47,295 bases of DNA. It comes from Bdellovibrionaceae bacterium UBA2351 (GTDB lineage: Bacteria > Bdellovibrionota > Bdellovibrionia > Bdellovibrionales > Bdellovibrionaceae). The stretch lies in assembly GCA_002344565.1 (NCBI GenBank), contig DDTZ01000044.1, positions 1-47,295 on the forward strand, in the 5' to 3' direction. Of this stretch, positions 15,985-24,012 are shown piece by piece. Below the pieces are notes generated by a model. The model was not told the origin of the DNA. It did not search any database and saw only the letters and a program-made list of their open reading frames with translations. The first letter of the stretch is position 1; every line of letters begins with the position of its first letter. Both the position numbers and the translations under genes were made by a program.

Positions 15985-17667
15985 TTATCTATCTAATTCA
16001 CCAGCAATAACGTTCATGCTGGCTACTGTGGCAATGGCATCAGCTAACATCGTTCCCTTAACTACTGACGGGAATGATTGGTAGATAGCAAAGCATGGTG
16101 GACGACATTTCAAACGATATGGATTTGCCGAACCATCACTTACTAAGTAGAAGCCAAGCTCACCATTTGCGGCTTCCGTTGCATCGTAGACTTCACCCAC
16201 AGGTGGACGTAAGCCTTTGATCACAAGCATGAAGTGATTCATTAAGCCTTCGATATTTCCATATACGTCTTTCTTTTCAGGAAGAACGATACCTTTATCG
16301 CGAACAGTATAATCACCACCAGGAACATTCTTGCAAACTTGTTCAATGATACGAATAGATTGCTTCATTTCTTCGATACGAACTAAGTAACGGTCATAGA
16401 TATCGCCGCTGGTTCCTACCGGGACATCAAAGTTCAAACCGTCGTAGCCATAATAAGGAGACGTTTTACGTAAATCTAAATTTACGCCGCACGCTCTTAA
16501 TAAGGGACCCGTGTAGCCCCAAGAAATCGCTTCAGCCGCAGATACGGGAGCTACACCTTGAGTACGCTTGATAAAGATTTTATTCGATATGAATAAACGA
16601 TCGATTTCATCAACGGCCGCACGCATTTCTTTACAAAAAGCCATGACTTCATCGAACCAACCGTCTGGCGCATCTTGAGCCATACCACCAATACGAGTCA
16701 TCGAAACCGTTAAGCGAGCGCCGCAAAGACGTTCAAATAATGTGTATACTTTTTCACGGTACGTGAATAAGTGGAAAAACGCCGTTAAGGCACCTAAATC
16801 CACGCCGCCTGTACCAACAGAAATAATGTGGTCGATGATACGAGATAGTTCAGAAATAATCACACGCATCGCTTGTGCTTTTGGTGGAATTTCAATCCCC
16901 AAAAGACGCTCTACGGTCTTGCAATAACCCACGTTATTCATCGGTGCAGAACAATAGTTCAAACGATCCGTGTACGGGATAACTTGGTTGTACGGATGAG
17001 TTTCCGCCATTTTTTCAAAACAACGATGAAGGTAACCGATTTCGCAATTCGCGCGAACGATCGTTTCACCATCAAGCTCAGCCATTACTCGAAGTGTTCC
17101 GTGCATCGCTGGATGCGACGGACCAATGTTTAATGGAACTAGGTTTTCATTCAACACGTCACCACGTTCATCACCAACGTTGTCAAAGTGGATTGGCAAA
17201 ACATCCGTGCAATGTTGCTGACGATCCGCCTCGTAATCTTTACGAAGTGGATGTCCTTGGAACTGATGATGAGTTAGGATTTTTCTTAAATTTGGGTGAC
17301 CTTGAAAACGAATACCAAACATGTCGTAGGCTTCGCGTTCGAACCAGTCCGCACCTTTCCAAACTTTTGTTGCCGTTTCAACGTGTTCACCTTCAGCCAG
17401 CTGAGTTTTCACGCGCAAACGACGACCATCTCGAGAGGCAAATAAGTGATAGATCACTTCAAAGCGCTTTTCGCGATTTGGATAATCCGCACCACATACG
17501 TCCATCAAGAAATCAAATTTTTGATTTAATTTTAAATGGCGAAGAACAGGAATCACGTCTTCTTTAGGAATTTCTAAAACATCATCACCAAACGAATGTG
17601 AAAAGCGATATTGGTTCGTTTTAAAATGTTTATCTAAATCATTTTTTAATTCATCGATTCTGTTCAT
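15985..17667 (-). CDS. nuoCD: NADH-quinone oxidoreductase, fused subunits C and D
   Basis: A 560-residue fusion. Residues 1 to about 160 are NuoC (30-kDa subunit: FDFLMDVCGADYPNREKRFE, then DWFEREAYDMFGIRFQGHPN). From about 175 it is NuoD (49-kDa: LVPLNIGPSHPAMHGTLRVM, then CEIGYLHRCFEKMAE and TDRLNYCSAPMNNVGYC), ending in the canonical GELDR. NuoD forms the quinone site with NuoB. The C-D fusion also occurs in E. coli and several other lineages. Its start overlaps nuoB's stop by four bases, so the two are coupled. Confidence 0.96.
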   Translation of the reverse strand: MNRIDELKNDLDKHFKTNQYRFSHSFGDDVLEIPKEDVIPVLRHLKLNQKFDFLMDVCGADYPNREKRFEVIYHLFASRDGRRLRVKTQLAEGEHVETATKVWKGADWFEREAYDMFGIRFQGHPNLRKILTHHQFQGHPLRKDYEADRQQHCTDVLPIHFDNVGDERGDVLNENLVPLNIGPSHPAMHGTLRVMAELDGETIVRANCEIGYLHRCFEKMAETHPYNQVIPYTDRLNYCSAPMNNVGYCKTVERLLGIEIPPKAQAMRVIISELSRIIDHIISVGTGGVDLGALTAFFHLFTYREKVYTLFERLCGARLTVSMTRIGGMAQDAPDGWFDEVMAFCKEMRAAVDEIDRLFISNKIFIKRTQGVAPVSAAEAISWGYTGPLLRACGVNLDLRKTSPYYGYDGLNFDVPVGTSGDIYDRYLVRIEEMKQSIRIIEQVCKNVPGGDYTVRDKGIVLPEKKDVYGNIEGLMNHFMLVIKGLRPPVGEVYDATEAANGELGFYLVSDGSANPYRLKCRPPCFAIYQSFPSVVKGTMLADAIATVASMNVIAGELDR

Positions 17668-18206
17668 GTGCTTGATCCCGCTTGGATAAGATTAGATTCG
17701 TATGGATTTTTCCAGTTATCACGCCAAGGACGTGGCTGATTCGTTGCAATCATACGCTGAAGTAACATGATACCATCCAAAACCGCCTCAGGCGTTGGAG
17801 GACATCCCGGAACATACACATCAACAGGAATTACTTTATCTGCGCCTTGCAGTACATGATAGGCGCGGTAGAAACCACCCGAGCTTGCACAGGCACCCAT
17901 GGAAAGAACATATTTGGGTTCTAGCATTTGTTCGTAAATACGAACCAAGATTGGCGCCATTTTTTCTGTGATTGTACCAGCCACGAGAAGCAAGTCAGCT
18001 TGACGTGGACTAAAACGAACAACTTCCGCACCGAAGCGAGCTAAGTCATAACGTGGACCCATGACACTCATCAATTCGATACCGCAACAAGCAGTACCGT
18101 ATGGAAGTGGCCACAATGCATTCTTTCTACCCCAGGCAACGATCGCGTCCAATTTTGTTGTGAACGCAAAAGAACGTGACATTTCGTCAATACTTTTATC
18201 GGCCAT
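17664..18206 (-). CDS. nuoB: NADH-quinone oxidoreductase subunit B
   Basis: A 180-residue subunit with the terminal 4Fe-4S cluster N2. The ligands are C40 and C41 (GTACCGIELM), C106 (MGACASSGG) and C135 (VPGCPPTPE). It hands electrons to quinone at the NuoB-NuoD interface. It is the first gene of this nuo operon and is preceded by GAGGTGA six bases before the ATG. There is no nuoA upstream: the next gene is a divergent protease. Confidence 0.96.
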   Translation of the reverse strand: MADKSIDEMSRSFAFTTKLDAIVAWGRKNALWPLPYGTACCGIELMSVMGPRYDLARFGAEVVRFSPRQADLLLVAGTITEKMAPILVRIYEQMLEPKYVLSMGACASSGGFYRAYHVLQGADKVIPVDVYVPGCPPTPEAVLDGIMLLQRMIATNQPRPWRDNWKNPYESNLIQAGSST

Positions 18207-18534
18207 ATTTTCACCTCGTTTTCATCTAGACATATAATGGTTACTTTATAATTTTGACTCTGACAACCGGATTATTCGCAGTAGTTCATTTGTAAAACTG
18301 CAGGCTTAGCTTCACCCGCGCCACTCGAAAATCGGCGATGAAAACAACTCTCACTTCGTCGCTCAAATCTGTCGGCAAACTGCCTCAAAATTTTGCATTT
18401 GCTCAAAATTTTCGCAAATTTTCTTAGACAAACCCGCAAATCCGAACTTTAATAGAACTCGACTTTGATCTTACACTAAAAAAACGCGAGAACATGGGTG
18501 TTCTCGAGGTAGATCAATGCACAAGGAGGGTTCA
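18207..18534. other. Divergent intergenic region between nuoB and the subtilase
   Basis: 328 bp with no gene. It must contain the nuo promoter on the minus strand and the protease promoter on the plus strand, but I cannot pick convincing -35/-10 pairs. It holds an 11-bp direct repeat CTCAAAATTTT (18384-18394 and 18402-18412, 18 bp apart, each followed by GC or CGC) and a perfect hairpin near the protease start. Confidence 0.6.
18487..18506 (+). promoter_or_regulatory. 5'-UTR hairpin before the subtilase gene
   Basis: CGAGAACA, loop TGGG, TGTTCTCG: a perfect 8-bp stem ending 15 bp before the SD (AAGGAGGG). There is no T-run, so it is probably an operator or an mRNA-stabilising leader stem rather than a terminator. 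Confidence 0.45.
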
Positions 18535-20004
18535 ATGAAAGCTCTATTTTTAGTAGCAGCTATCGCAACGGCTATGCCTGGTTTCGCACAAACCGAGGGC
18601 GCCAAAAACATCAATTATCTGGTAAAATTTAAATCGACGAGCGCCTTACAGGCCGCTTTGAAAAAATCAGTCATGGGCACGTCGGCCAACAAAGATCAAA
18701 AAATCGAAATGGTCACCGAACAAATGGTCCTGATATCTGGCAAAAACGCCGCGACCGCACCCTTGATGAAAAACCAAAACATCGAATACATTCAGCCTGA
18801 CTATGAATTGGGCCTTATTGAAACGTACAACGCTGAAGGCAAAGATCAAAAAGCCCAAGTTATGGACTATTTGATGAGCAATCCACAGCTTTTAGCCAAA
18901 GCTAAAGGGGACAATCCTATCATTCCTAACTCTCCACTTGCTGGAAATGCGCGCGACCCGCTCGTTAACAAACAATGGGGTATGTTAGACATGGGCGCAG
19001 CAGACGCGTGGCCAAAAGCAAAAAATAATAAAACGATCATCGTCGCTGTTATCGACTCGGGCGTAGATTACACGCATCCTGATTTGATTGCTAATATGTG
19101 GAGAAACCCTGGGGAAACCGGCATCGATACTCAAGGAAAAGACAAATCTAAAAATGGTCGCGATGATGACGGAAACGGATACATTGATGACGTCGTCGGC
19201 TATGACTTTGCGGCTAACGACTCTCTTCCGTATGATAAATCAACTCCGACTTGGCAATTATTTCTAGGCGGAGGAAACCCAGGCCACGGGACCCACTGCG
19301 CTGGCAACGTTGCCGCTCGTGGAAACAACGGCGTCGGCATTTCTGGGGTAGCCCCGAATGCGCAAATTATGGCGCTTCGCTTTATTTCTGAAAAAGGTAG
19401 CGGTGTAACATCAGCGGCAATCAAATCCATCCGTTACGCGGTTGATAACGGCGCTAAAGTTTTAAATAACTCGTGGGGCTCGATGGGCGAAAATCCGTCT
19501 GAAGGTTCTGCGAACAAAGCTCTTCGCGAAGCGATTCAATACGCAGAATCTAAAGGTGTGTTGTTTGTTGTAGCGGCTGGTAACGGCTACCAAGGCAAAG
19601 GCTACGACAATGATACAGCGGCTCGCCCTGCGTATCCAGCTAGCTATCCCTATTCAAACATCATTAGTGTTGCAGCTATCGATGTGAATGACAAATTAGG
19701 TAAATTTTCAAACTGGGGTTTAAAAACGGTTCACATCGGCGCTCCGGGCGTAAAAATTTACAGCACGGTTGTCGGTGGAAAATACTCTGACCAACCGATT
19801 CCATTTTTAGCGGTTTGGGAAGGTACAAGTATGGCGGCTCCACACGTAGCTGGCGCTGCGGCTCTATATTGGGCACAAAACCCAAATAAAACGATGGCCG
19901 AAGTCAAAGAAGCGATTTTAAAATCCGCAGTACAAATCCCTGCCCTACAAGGTAAGGTTGCTAGCGGTGGTAAGTTGAATTTAACAAACTTAATGAAATA
20001 TTAA
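18535..20004 (+). CDS. Secreted subtilisin-like serine protease (S8)
   Basis: I place the start at ATG 18535, six bases after AAGGAGGG; an ATG at 18517 would put the SD inside the gene. The 489-residue product has a signal peptide (MKALFLVAAIATAMPGFAQT), an inhibitor-I9-like propeptide (YLVKFKSTSALQAALKKS, then IEYIQPDYELGL), and an S8 domain with catalytic D174 (VIDSGVDYTHPDL), H251 (GHGTHCAG), oxyanion Asn in AAGNGY and S432 (GTSMAAPHVAGAAALY). A calcium-like loop DDDGNGYIDDVVGYD follows the Asp region. It is a secreted, self-processed protease. A role in prey or protein degradation fits the inferred lifestyle but is not shown by the sequence. Confidence 0.94.
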   Translation: MKALFLVAAIATAMPGFAQTEGAKNINYLVKFKSTSALQAALKKSVMGTSANKDQKIEMVTEQMVLISGKNAATAPLMKNQNIEYIQPDYELGLIETYNAEGKDQKAQVMDYLMSNPQLLAKAKGDNPIIPNSPLAGNARDPLVNKQWGMLDMGAADAWPKAKNNKTIIVAVIDSGVDYTHPDLIANMWRNPGETGIDTQGKDKSKNGRDDDGNGYIDDVVGYDFAANDSLPYDKSTPTWQLFLGGGNPGHGTHCAGNVAARGNNGVGISGVAPNAQIMALRFISEKGSGVTSAAIKSIRYAVDNGAKVLNNSWGSMGENPSEGSANKALREAIQYAESKGVLFVVAAGNGYQGKGYDNDTAARPAYPASYPYSNIISVAAIDVNDKLGKFSNWGLKTVHIGAPGVKIYSTVVGGKYSDQPIPFLAVWEGTSMAAPHVAGAAALYWAQNPNKTMAEVKEAILKSAVQIPALQGKVASGGKLNLTNLMKY

Positions 20005-20016
20005 ATTCTGTTTTTT

Positions 20017-20059
20017 ATCTACACTTCACTGTAAAAACAAAAAGCAGTGAGGTGTAGAT
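20017..20059 (+). terminator. Long hairpin after the subtilase gene
   Basis: ATCTACACTTCACTG pairs with CAGTGAGGTGTAGAT through 15 positions, with one G-T pair and a 13-nt A-rich loop. Only a weak T-rich stretch follows, so it may act as a terminator or as 3'-end protection. Confidence 0.55.
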
Positions 20060-20169
20060 TCTGCTCATTTCCTCTATAAAACCAATAAATTTTCTTTATC
20101 TGATAGATTCCGTTAGCAGCACCAATCCATGCGTGTTAGGGTTCCTCCCAAAAAAACTACGGAGTTGAG

Positions 20170-21222
20170 ATGAATTTTTTAGGTTTTCTAAAAGCACGTT
20201 TATTATTTATTGCGATGATCAGCACCGGCTTGTCCGCATTTTCTGCCGAAAATCTGACATTGCCACAAAGTGGAATTGGCCAGTACGTATCCGGCCTATC
20301 AACCGCTTTACTTGAAAAAGTCACACCGGCACAAAAAGAAAAAATTAAGTTATCATTCGACTCCAAAAAGCGAAATGAATGGCGGTATTTTCCGGAACCA
20401 AGTCTGGCGACAAAATTATTTTTTCCATCACGCGCTGGCGTTTCCTATTTGTCGCTAAATGACGACGCTAAAGTTTTGGTAGATCAGACGCTGGCCATTG
20501 CCCTATCAAACCAAGGCCTCACCACTTTGAAATCGATTTTAGAATTAGAGAAAAACAAATCAATCGAGTTTCGCGGCCTACTTAACTCGATTCTTTTCAA
20601 ATATGGGCCTGAAAATTACTTTGTAACCATCTTTGGAACTCCTGGCGTTGGTCATTGGGCATGGCGTTTTGAAGGTCATCACATTTCTGTGAACCTTACT
20701 TTTGTTGATTCAAAATTAGTTTCTACAAGTCCACTTTTTCTAGGCACAACATTAGCCAGCGTTGCTGTTGGTAACGAAACTATCCAGGTAATGCCGCAGC
20801 TGATTGTCGAGTTAAACACGTTTGCAAAAAGCTTATCTGACGACCAAAAAGTGACGGCGACTCAATCACTAAAAAATGTTCCTAAGTTTAATCCGGTAGC
20901 GCCTCAACTATTCGGCGGCGGAGTGAACACGAAAGTGTTAGCAGAAAAAGGACTCCAAGCCAGCCAGCTATCACGGCCACAGATTGAATCCTTAAAGTTG
21001 ATCCTTACCGAGTTTGCAAAAGAACTAAACACAAGCACACGAGACCACCTAACAGAGCTTTTAGACGAAGAAAACATGTCGACAGCCGAAGTCTTATGGG
21101 CCGGCGATTTTGAAATGAAAGAACCATTCTATGTTCGCTTAAAATCAGCTAAATTTGTTTTCGAATTGAATACGTCTGAAGGCCATGCGGATCATTACCA
21201 TGCCGCTTGGATTAGTCTATAA
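20170..21222 (+). CDS. Exported DUF3500-family protein
   Basis: This 350-residue protein has a signal peptide (ARLLFIAMISTGLSAFSAEN). The mature sequence carries DUF3500 features: LSFDSKKRNEWRYFPE, the GPENYFVTIFGTP and GHWAWRFEGHHISVNLTFVD core, PLFLGTTLA, and a C-terminal HYHAAWISL. The family is common in soil bacteria and fungi, and its biochemical function is unknown. The start is supported by CGGAGTTG a few bases upstream, and a strong terminator follows. Its two conserved-looking Trp/His clusters could form an active site; this is speculation. Confidence 0.85.
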   Translation: MNFLGFLKARLLFIAMISTGLSAFSAENLTLPQSGIGQYVSGLSTALLEKVTPAQKEKIKLSFDSKKRNEWRYFPEPSLATKLFFPSRAGVSYLSLNDDAKVLVDQTLAIALSNQGLTTLKSILELEKNKSIEFRGLLNSILFKYGPENYFVTIFGTPGVGHWAWRFEGHHISVNLTFVDSKLVSTSPLFLGTTLASVAVGNETIQVMPQLIVELNTFAKSLSDDQKVTATQSLKNVPKFNPVAPQLFGGGVNTKVLAEKGLQASQLSRPQIESLKLILTEFAKELNTSTRDHLTELLDEENMSTAEVLWAGDFEMKEPFYVRLKSAKFVFELNTSEGHADHYHAAWISL

Positions 21223-21227
21223 AACAA

Positions 21228-21254
21228 AAAGCCCTCGTTCAGAGGGCTTTTTTT
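21228..21254. terminator. Intrinsic terminator, possibly bidirectional
   Basis: AAAGCCCTC, loop GTTCA, GAGGGCTTT, then further T residues. A 9-bp stem that ends the DUF3500 gene; the A-run on its left may also serve the convergent repeat lipoprotein gene. Confidence 0.9.
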
Positions 21255-21278
21255 GTATTTTAAACTCTCGATTTAAAA

Positions 21279-22121
21279 TTATGGAACTCTTATTTTAACA
21301 TTGGTTTTTGAACCAATTGAACCGGAAACCACCAGCACGCCTCGGAAGTTATTAATCTTACCGACATTGCCTTCCACTTTTAAAATACCACGGAAGTTAT
21401 TTACTGATTCTAAATTGCCCTTTACTTCTAGGATACCTCGGTAATTATTAATCTCACTGATATCTGAACTTACGCAGCCTAAACCGCGGTAATTCACAAC
21501 AACGCCAATTTCTTTGGAGTCAATCAGCGACAAGGCACGCGCGTTATTGATTTCATTGATAGACTGGGCACTTGCGCGTATTAACAACGCACGCACATTA
21601 TTTATACTTGAAATATTTTTGATATTATTCAGTATCAATACTCCGCGATGATTATTAACACTTACCTCGTCTTTGTTTTCAACTTTTACAAAGCCACGAG
21701 TGTTGTTAATAACAGAACCACCCGACGCGGAAAGATTGTTGAATTTCAATTTTACTAAATCAGCGCAACTGATTTTCATACCATGAACATTACCGTCGTC
21801 GTCGGCATCAACGATATCTTTAGTGTCATTATCATCTTTATCGTCGCAACTACCACCACCTTTTGGACCATCTTTAGGCGGGACGATTACTGGTGGCTTT
21901 ACAGGATCCATAGATCCATCATCCGCCGGTGGATCTTGCACATCACTTTGATCATCAGATTGATCATCAGAAACATCTACTAAATCAGTAGTGCCATTAG
22001 CAGCCACTTTTCCAAGGTCCTGAGCCTCTAATCCAACTGCCCCATTTTGACCACAGTTTTGAAATGAGACAATCATAACAGCCGACAACAATATATACAG
22101 AATTTTACTCTTAAAGGACAT
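21279..22121 (-). CDS. Lipoprotein with eight NNxRG beta-solenoid-like repeats
   Basis: I use the ATG at 22121; one at 22133 adds four residues. The 280-residue protein has a hydrophobic signal ending VSFQNC with the lipidated Cys at residue 23. Residues 46-115 are a disordered Asp/Pro/Gly linker (VSDDQSDDQSD, then PPKDGPKGGG). Residues 139-261 contain eight copies of an NNxRG-type motif at 139, 156, 174, 192, 209, 225, 241 and 257, spaced 16-18 residues, each followed by hydrophobic residues (NNFRGILKVEGNVGKI). The spacing fits one turn of a right-handed beta-helix, with Asn ladders. I know no family that matches. An extended surface or periplasmic structure anchored by lipid is the simplest reading. 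Confidence 0.85.
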   Translation of the reverse strand: MSFKSKILYILLSAVMIVSFQNCGQNGAVGLEAQDLGKVAANGTTDLVDVSDDQSDDQSDVQDPPADDGSMDPVKPPVIVPPKDGPKGGGSCDDKDDNDTKDIVDADDDGNVHGMKISCADLVKLKFNNLSASGGSVINNTRGFVKVENKDEVSVNNHRGVLILNNIKNISSINNVRALLIRASAQSINEINNARALSLIDSKEIGVVVNYRGLGCVSSDISEINNYRGILEVKGNLESVNNFRGILKVEGNVGKINNFRGVLVVSGSIGSKTNVKIRVP

Positions 22122-22227
22122 TAGAACCCCCATATTAAATGAGGGTGCAAATACAAAACCGGGCGGTTGACGGATATTTTTATTTACACCGTCAACCCAG
22201 AGTACAGTGCAAAAAGTCTAAACGATT

Positions 22228-22743
22228 TTAACTTTTCCATTGCATTTCGCCAAGGTAATCACCCTTTCCGATGTGTACACCATTGGAACGTAAGATTGCG
22301 TAAGCAGTTGTTAAATGAAAATAAAAATTTGGTAGTGCATACGAAATGACGTAGTCGTGACCCATCATGTGTTTCCCTGGATTCCAAAAGAAACTAATTT
22401 TTTGATTTTCATACCCTTTGAAGTCATTCGTCGCAAAAGTTTTGATGTAATCCACAGTTTTATCGATACGTGCATATAATTCAGTCATCGTTTTTTCGTC
22501 ATCTGGAAACGATGGCGCCGATGTTCCGGATAGACGAGAGCATGTTAGTTTAGCCGTATCGCATGCGATCTGAACCTGTTTTATCAATGGGAACATATCC
22601 GCCGCTAATTTAGTTTGTAAAAAAAGATTCTCATCAAACTTTCTGTCTTGAGCGTGAGTCTGTGCTTTCTTTAGTATATTTTTTAAATTTCCCAAACTAC
22701 GAGTGAACTGTTCAACGACAAGTTCGTTTACTGTTGGTTGCAT
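22228..22743 (-). CDS. DUF1993 protein (DinB-like fold)
   Basis: A 171-residue cytoplasmic protein matching DUF1993: FTRSLGNLKNILKKAQ, FLQTKLAADMFPLIKQVQIA, PSFPDDEKTMTELYARID, KISFFWNPGKHMMGHDYVIS, ALPNFYFHLTTAYAILRSNG and a C-terminal GDYLGEMQW. The family has a four-helix DinB-like fold. Its role is unknown, and the metal-binding His set of true DinB proteins is only partly present. AAGGAG lies seven bases upstream of the ATG. It is 25 bp downstream of the acyl-CoA dehydrogenase on the same strand, so the two may form an operon. Confidence 0.88.
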   Translation of the reverse strand: MQPTVNELVVEQFTRSLGNLKNILKKAQTHAQDRKFDENLFLQTKLAADMFPLIKQVQIACDTAKLTCSRLSGTSAPSFPDDEKTMTELYARIDKTVDYIKTFATNDFKGYENQKISFFWNPGKHMMGHDYVISYALPNFYFHLTTAYAILRSNGVHIGKGDYLGEMQWKS

Positions 22744-22768
22744 AATATTCTCCTTCTTTATTTTAAAC

Positions 22769-23935
22769 TTATTTGTAAGCCGGAATTCCTGTTATGTATT
22801 CACCTAAAACTAAGCGATGAATATCTTCAGTTCCTTCATACGTGTTAACGCTTTCTAGGTTCAACATATGTCGCGCACACTGATATTCAAATGTAATCCC
22901 ACTAGCTCCTAAAATATCCCGGCACAATCGAGCATGCTTTAGCGCATTGGACACATTATTCATCTTGGCCATTGAAATTTGCTGGGGTGTACACAAACCT
23001 TTATCTTTCAAACGTCCTAATCTGAGCACCAACGTTTGAGCCAAGGTAATATCTGTTAACATCTCGACTAATTTCGATTGCACTAACTGAAAACCAGCAA
23101 TCGGTTTTTCGAATTGGATTCGTGTTTTCGCATAGTTGACAGCTTCATCATAGCACGCCATTGATGCACCAATAACACCCCAAGAGATACCAAAGCGTGC
23201 ATTGTTTAAACACGCAAATGGCCCTTTCAGCCCTTCAACATCCAATTTATTTTTTGCTGGGACTCGGCAGTCTTCGAAAATCAATTCGCTTGTGACTGAG
23301 GCTTTGAGTGAAAACTTTTTCTCGATATTTCTAACTTTAAAACCTTTAAGGTCACGATCGACGACTAAACCAATGACTTTGCCACGCTCATCGCGAGCCC
23401 ATACGATTGCGAGCTGGCTGATACCGCCATTTGTGATCCACATTTTAGAGCCATTTACAACATACTCATTGCCATCTTTGATGGCCGTCGTTCGCATGCC
23501 GGCTGGGTTACTTCCAAAATCAGGCTCAGTTAAACCGAAGCAACCAATCCATTCACCGGACGCCATCCTAGGGAGATACTTTTGCTTAAGTTCTTCGCTA
23601 CCAAATTCAGCAATTGGAAACATGCACAACGCACCTTGTACACTGACAAACGAACGAATACCGCTATCCGCCCGCTCTAGCTCTTGCATGATTAATCCGT
23701 AGGCTGTGTAGCTAACGCCAGCGCATCCGTAACCCTGAATTGTCGATCCTAAGGTTCCTAACTCAGCTAAACCGGGTATAAGCTCTTTGGGAAAGACGCC
23801 CTTTTCGTAATCATCGGCAATTCGAGGCATGATTTCTTTGTTAACGTATTGACGAACAGTGTCTCGAATTAAAATCTCATCAGGTGAGAGTTCACTTTTT
23901 AGGTCTAAAAAATCTACTGCTTCAAAAGCTTTCAC
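22769..23935 (-). CDS. gcdH: Glutaryl-CoA dehydrogenase-like acyl-CoA dehydrogenase
   Basis: I place the start at a GTG at 23935, six bases after GGGAGG; the ATG at 23959 places that SD inside the gene. The 388-residue flavoenzyme shows FAD and substrate motifs CFGLTEPDFGSNPAGMRT and WITNGG, the GCDH-type RFGISWGVIGASMACYDEAV, and the base-bearing TYEGTEDIHRLVLGEYITGI, which is the glutaryl-CoA dehydrogenase pattern. That enzyme oxidises and decarboxylates glutaryl-CoA to crotonyl-CoA in lysine and tryptophan degradation. Other short-chain substrates are possible. It is divergent from korAB with a 77-bp gap. Confidence 0.85.
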   Translation of the reverse strand: MKAFEAVDFLDLKSELSPDEILIRDTVRQYVNKEIMPRIADDYEKGVFPKELIPGLAELGTLGSTIQGYGCAGVSYTAYGLIMQELERADSGIRSFVSVQGALCMFPIAEFGSEELKQKYLPRMASGEWIGCFGLTEPDFGSNPAGMRTTAIKDGNEYVVNGSKMWITNGGISQLAIVWARDERGKVIGLVVDRDLKGFKVRNIEKKFSLKASVTSELIFEDCRVPAKNKLDVEGLKGPFACLNNARFGISWGVIGASMACYDEAVNYAKTRIQFEKPIAGFQLVQSKLVEMLTDITLAQTLVLRLGRLKDKGLCTPQQISMAKMNNVSNALKHARLCRDILGASGITFEYQCARHMLNLESVNTYEGTEDIHRLVLGEYITGIPAYK

Positions 23936-24012
23936 TCTATGCCTCCCTATAGTTAACACAGGTTTAAAAATATTGGTTTTAGCCGGACGGAAATCATGTT
24001 ACGTCTTTTCCC

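Noticed and set aside
17094..17567. Plus-strand open frame inside nuoCD
   Set aside because: It lies wholly antisense to the well-conserved nuoC region and has no start signal.
23202..23702. Plus-strand open frame inside the acyl-CoA dehydrogenase
   Set aside because: Antisense to a gene with clear family motifs; it has no SD or domain.
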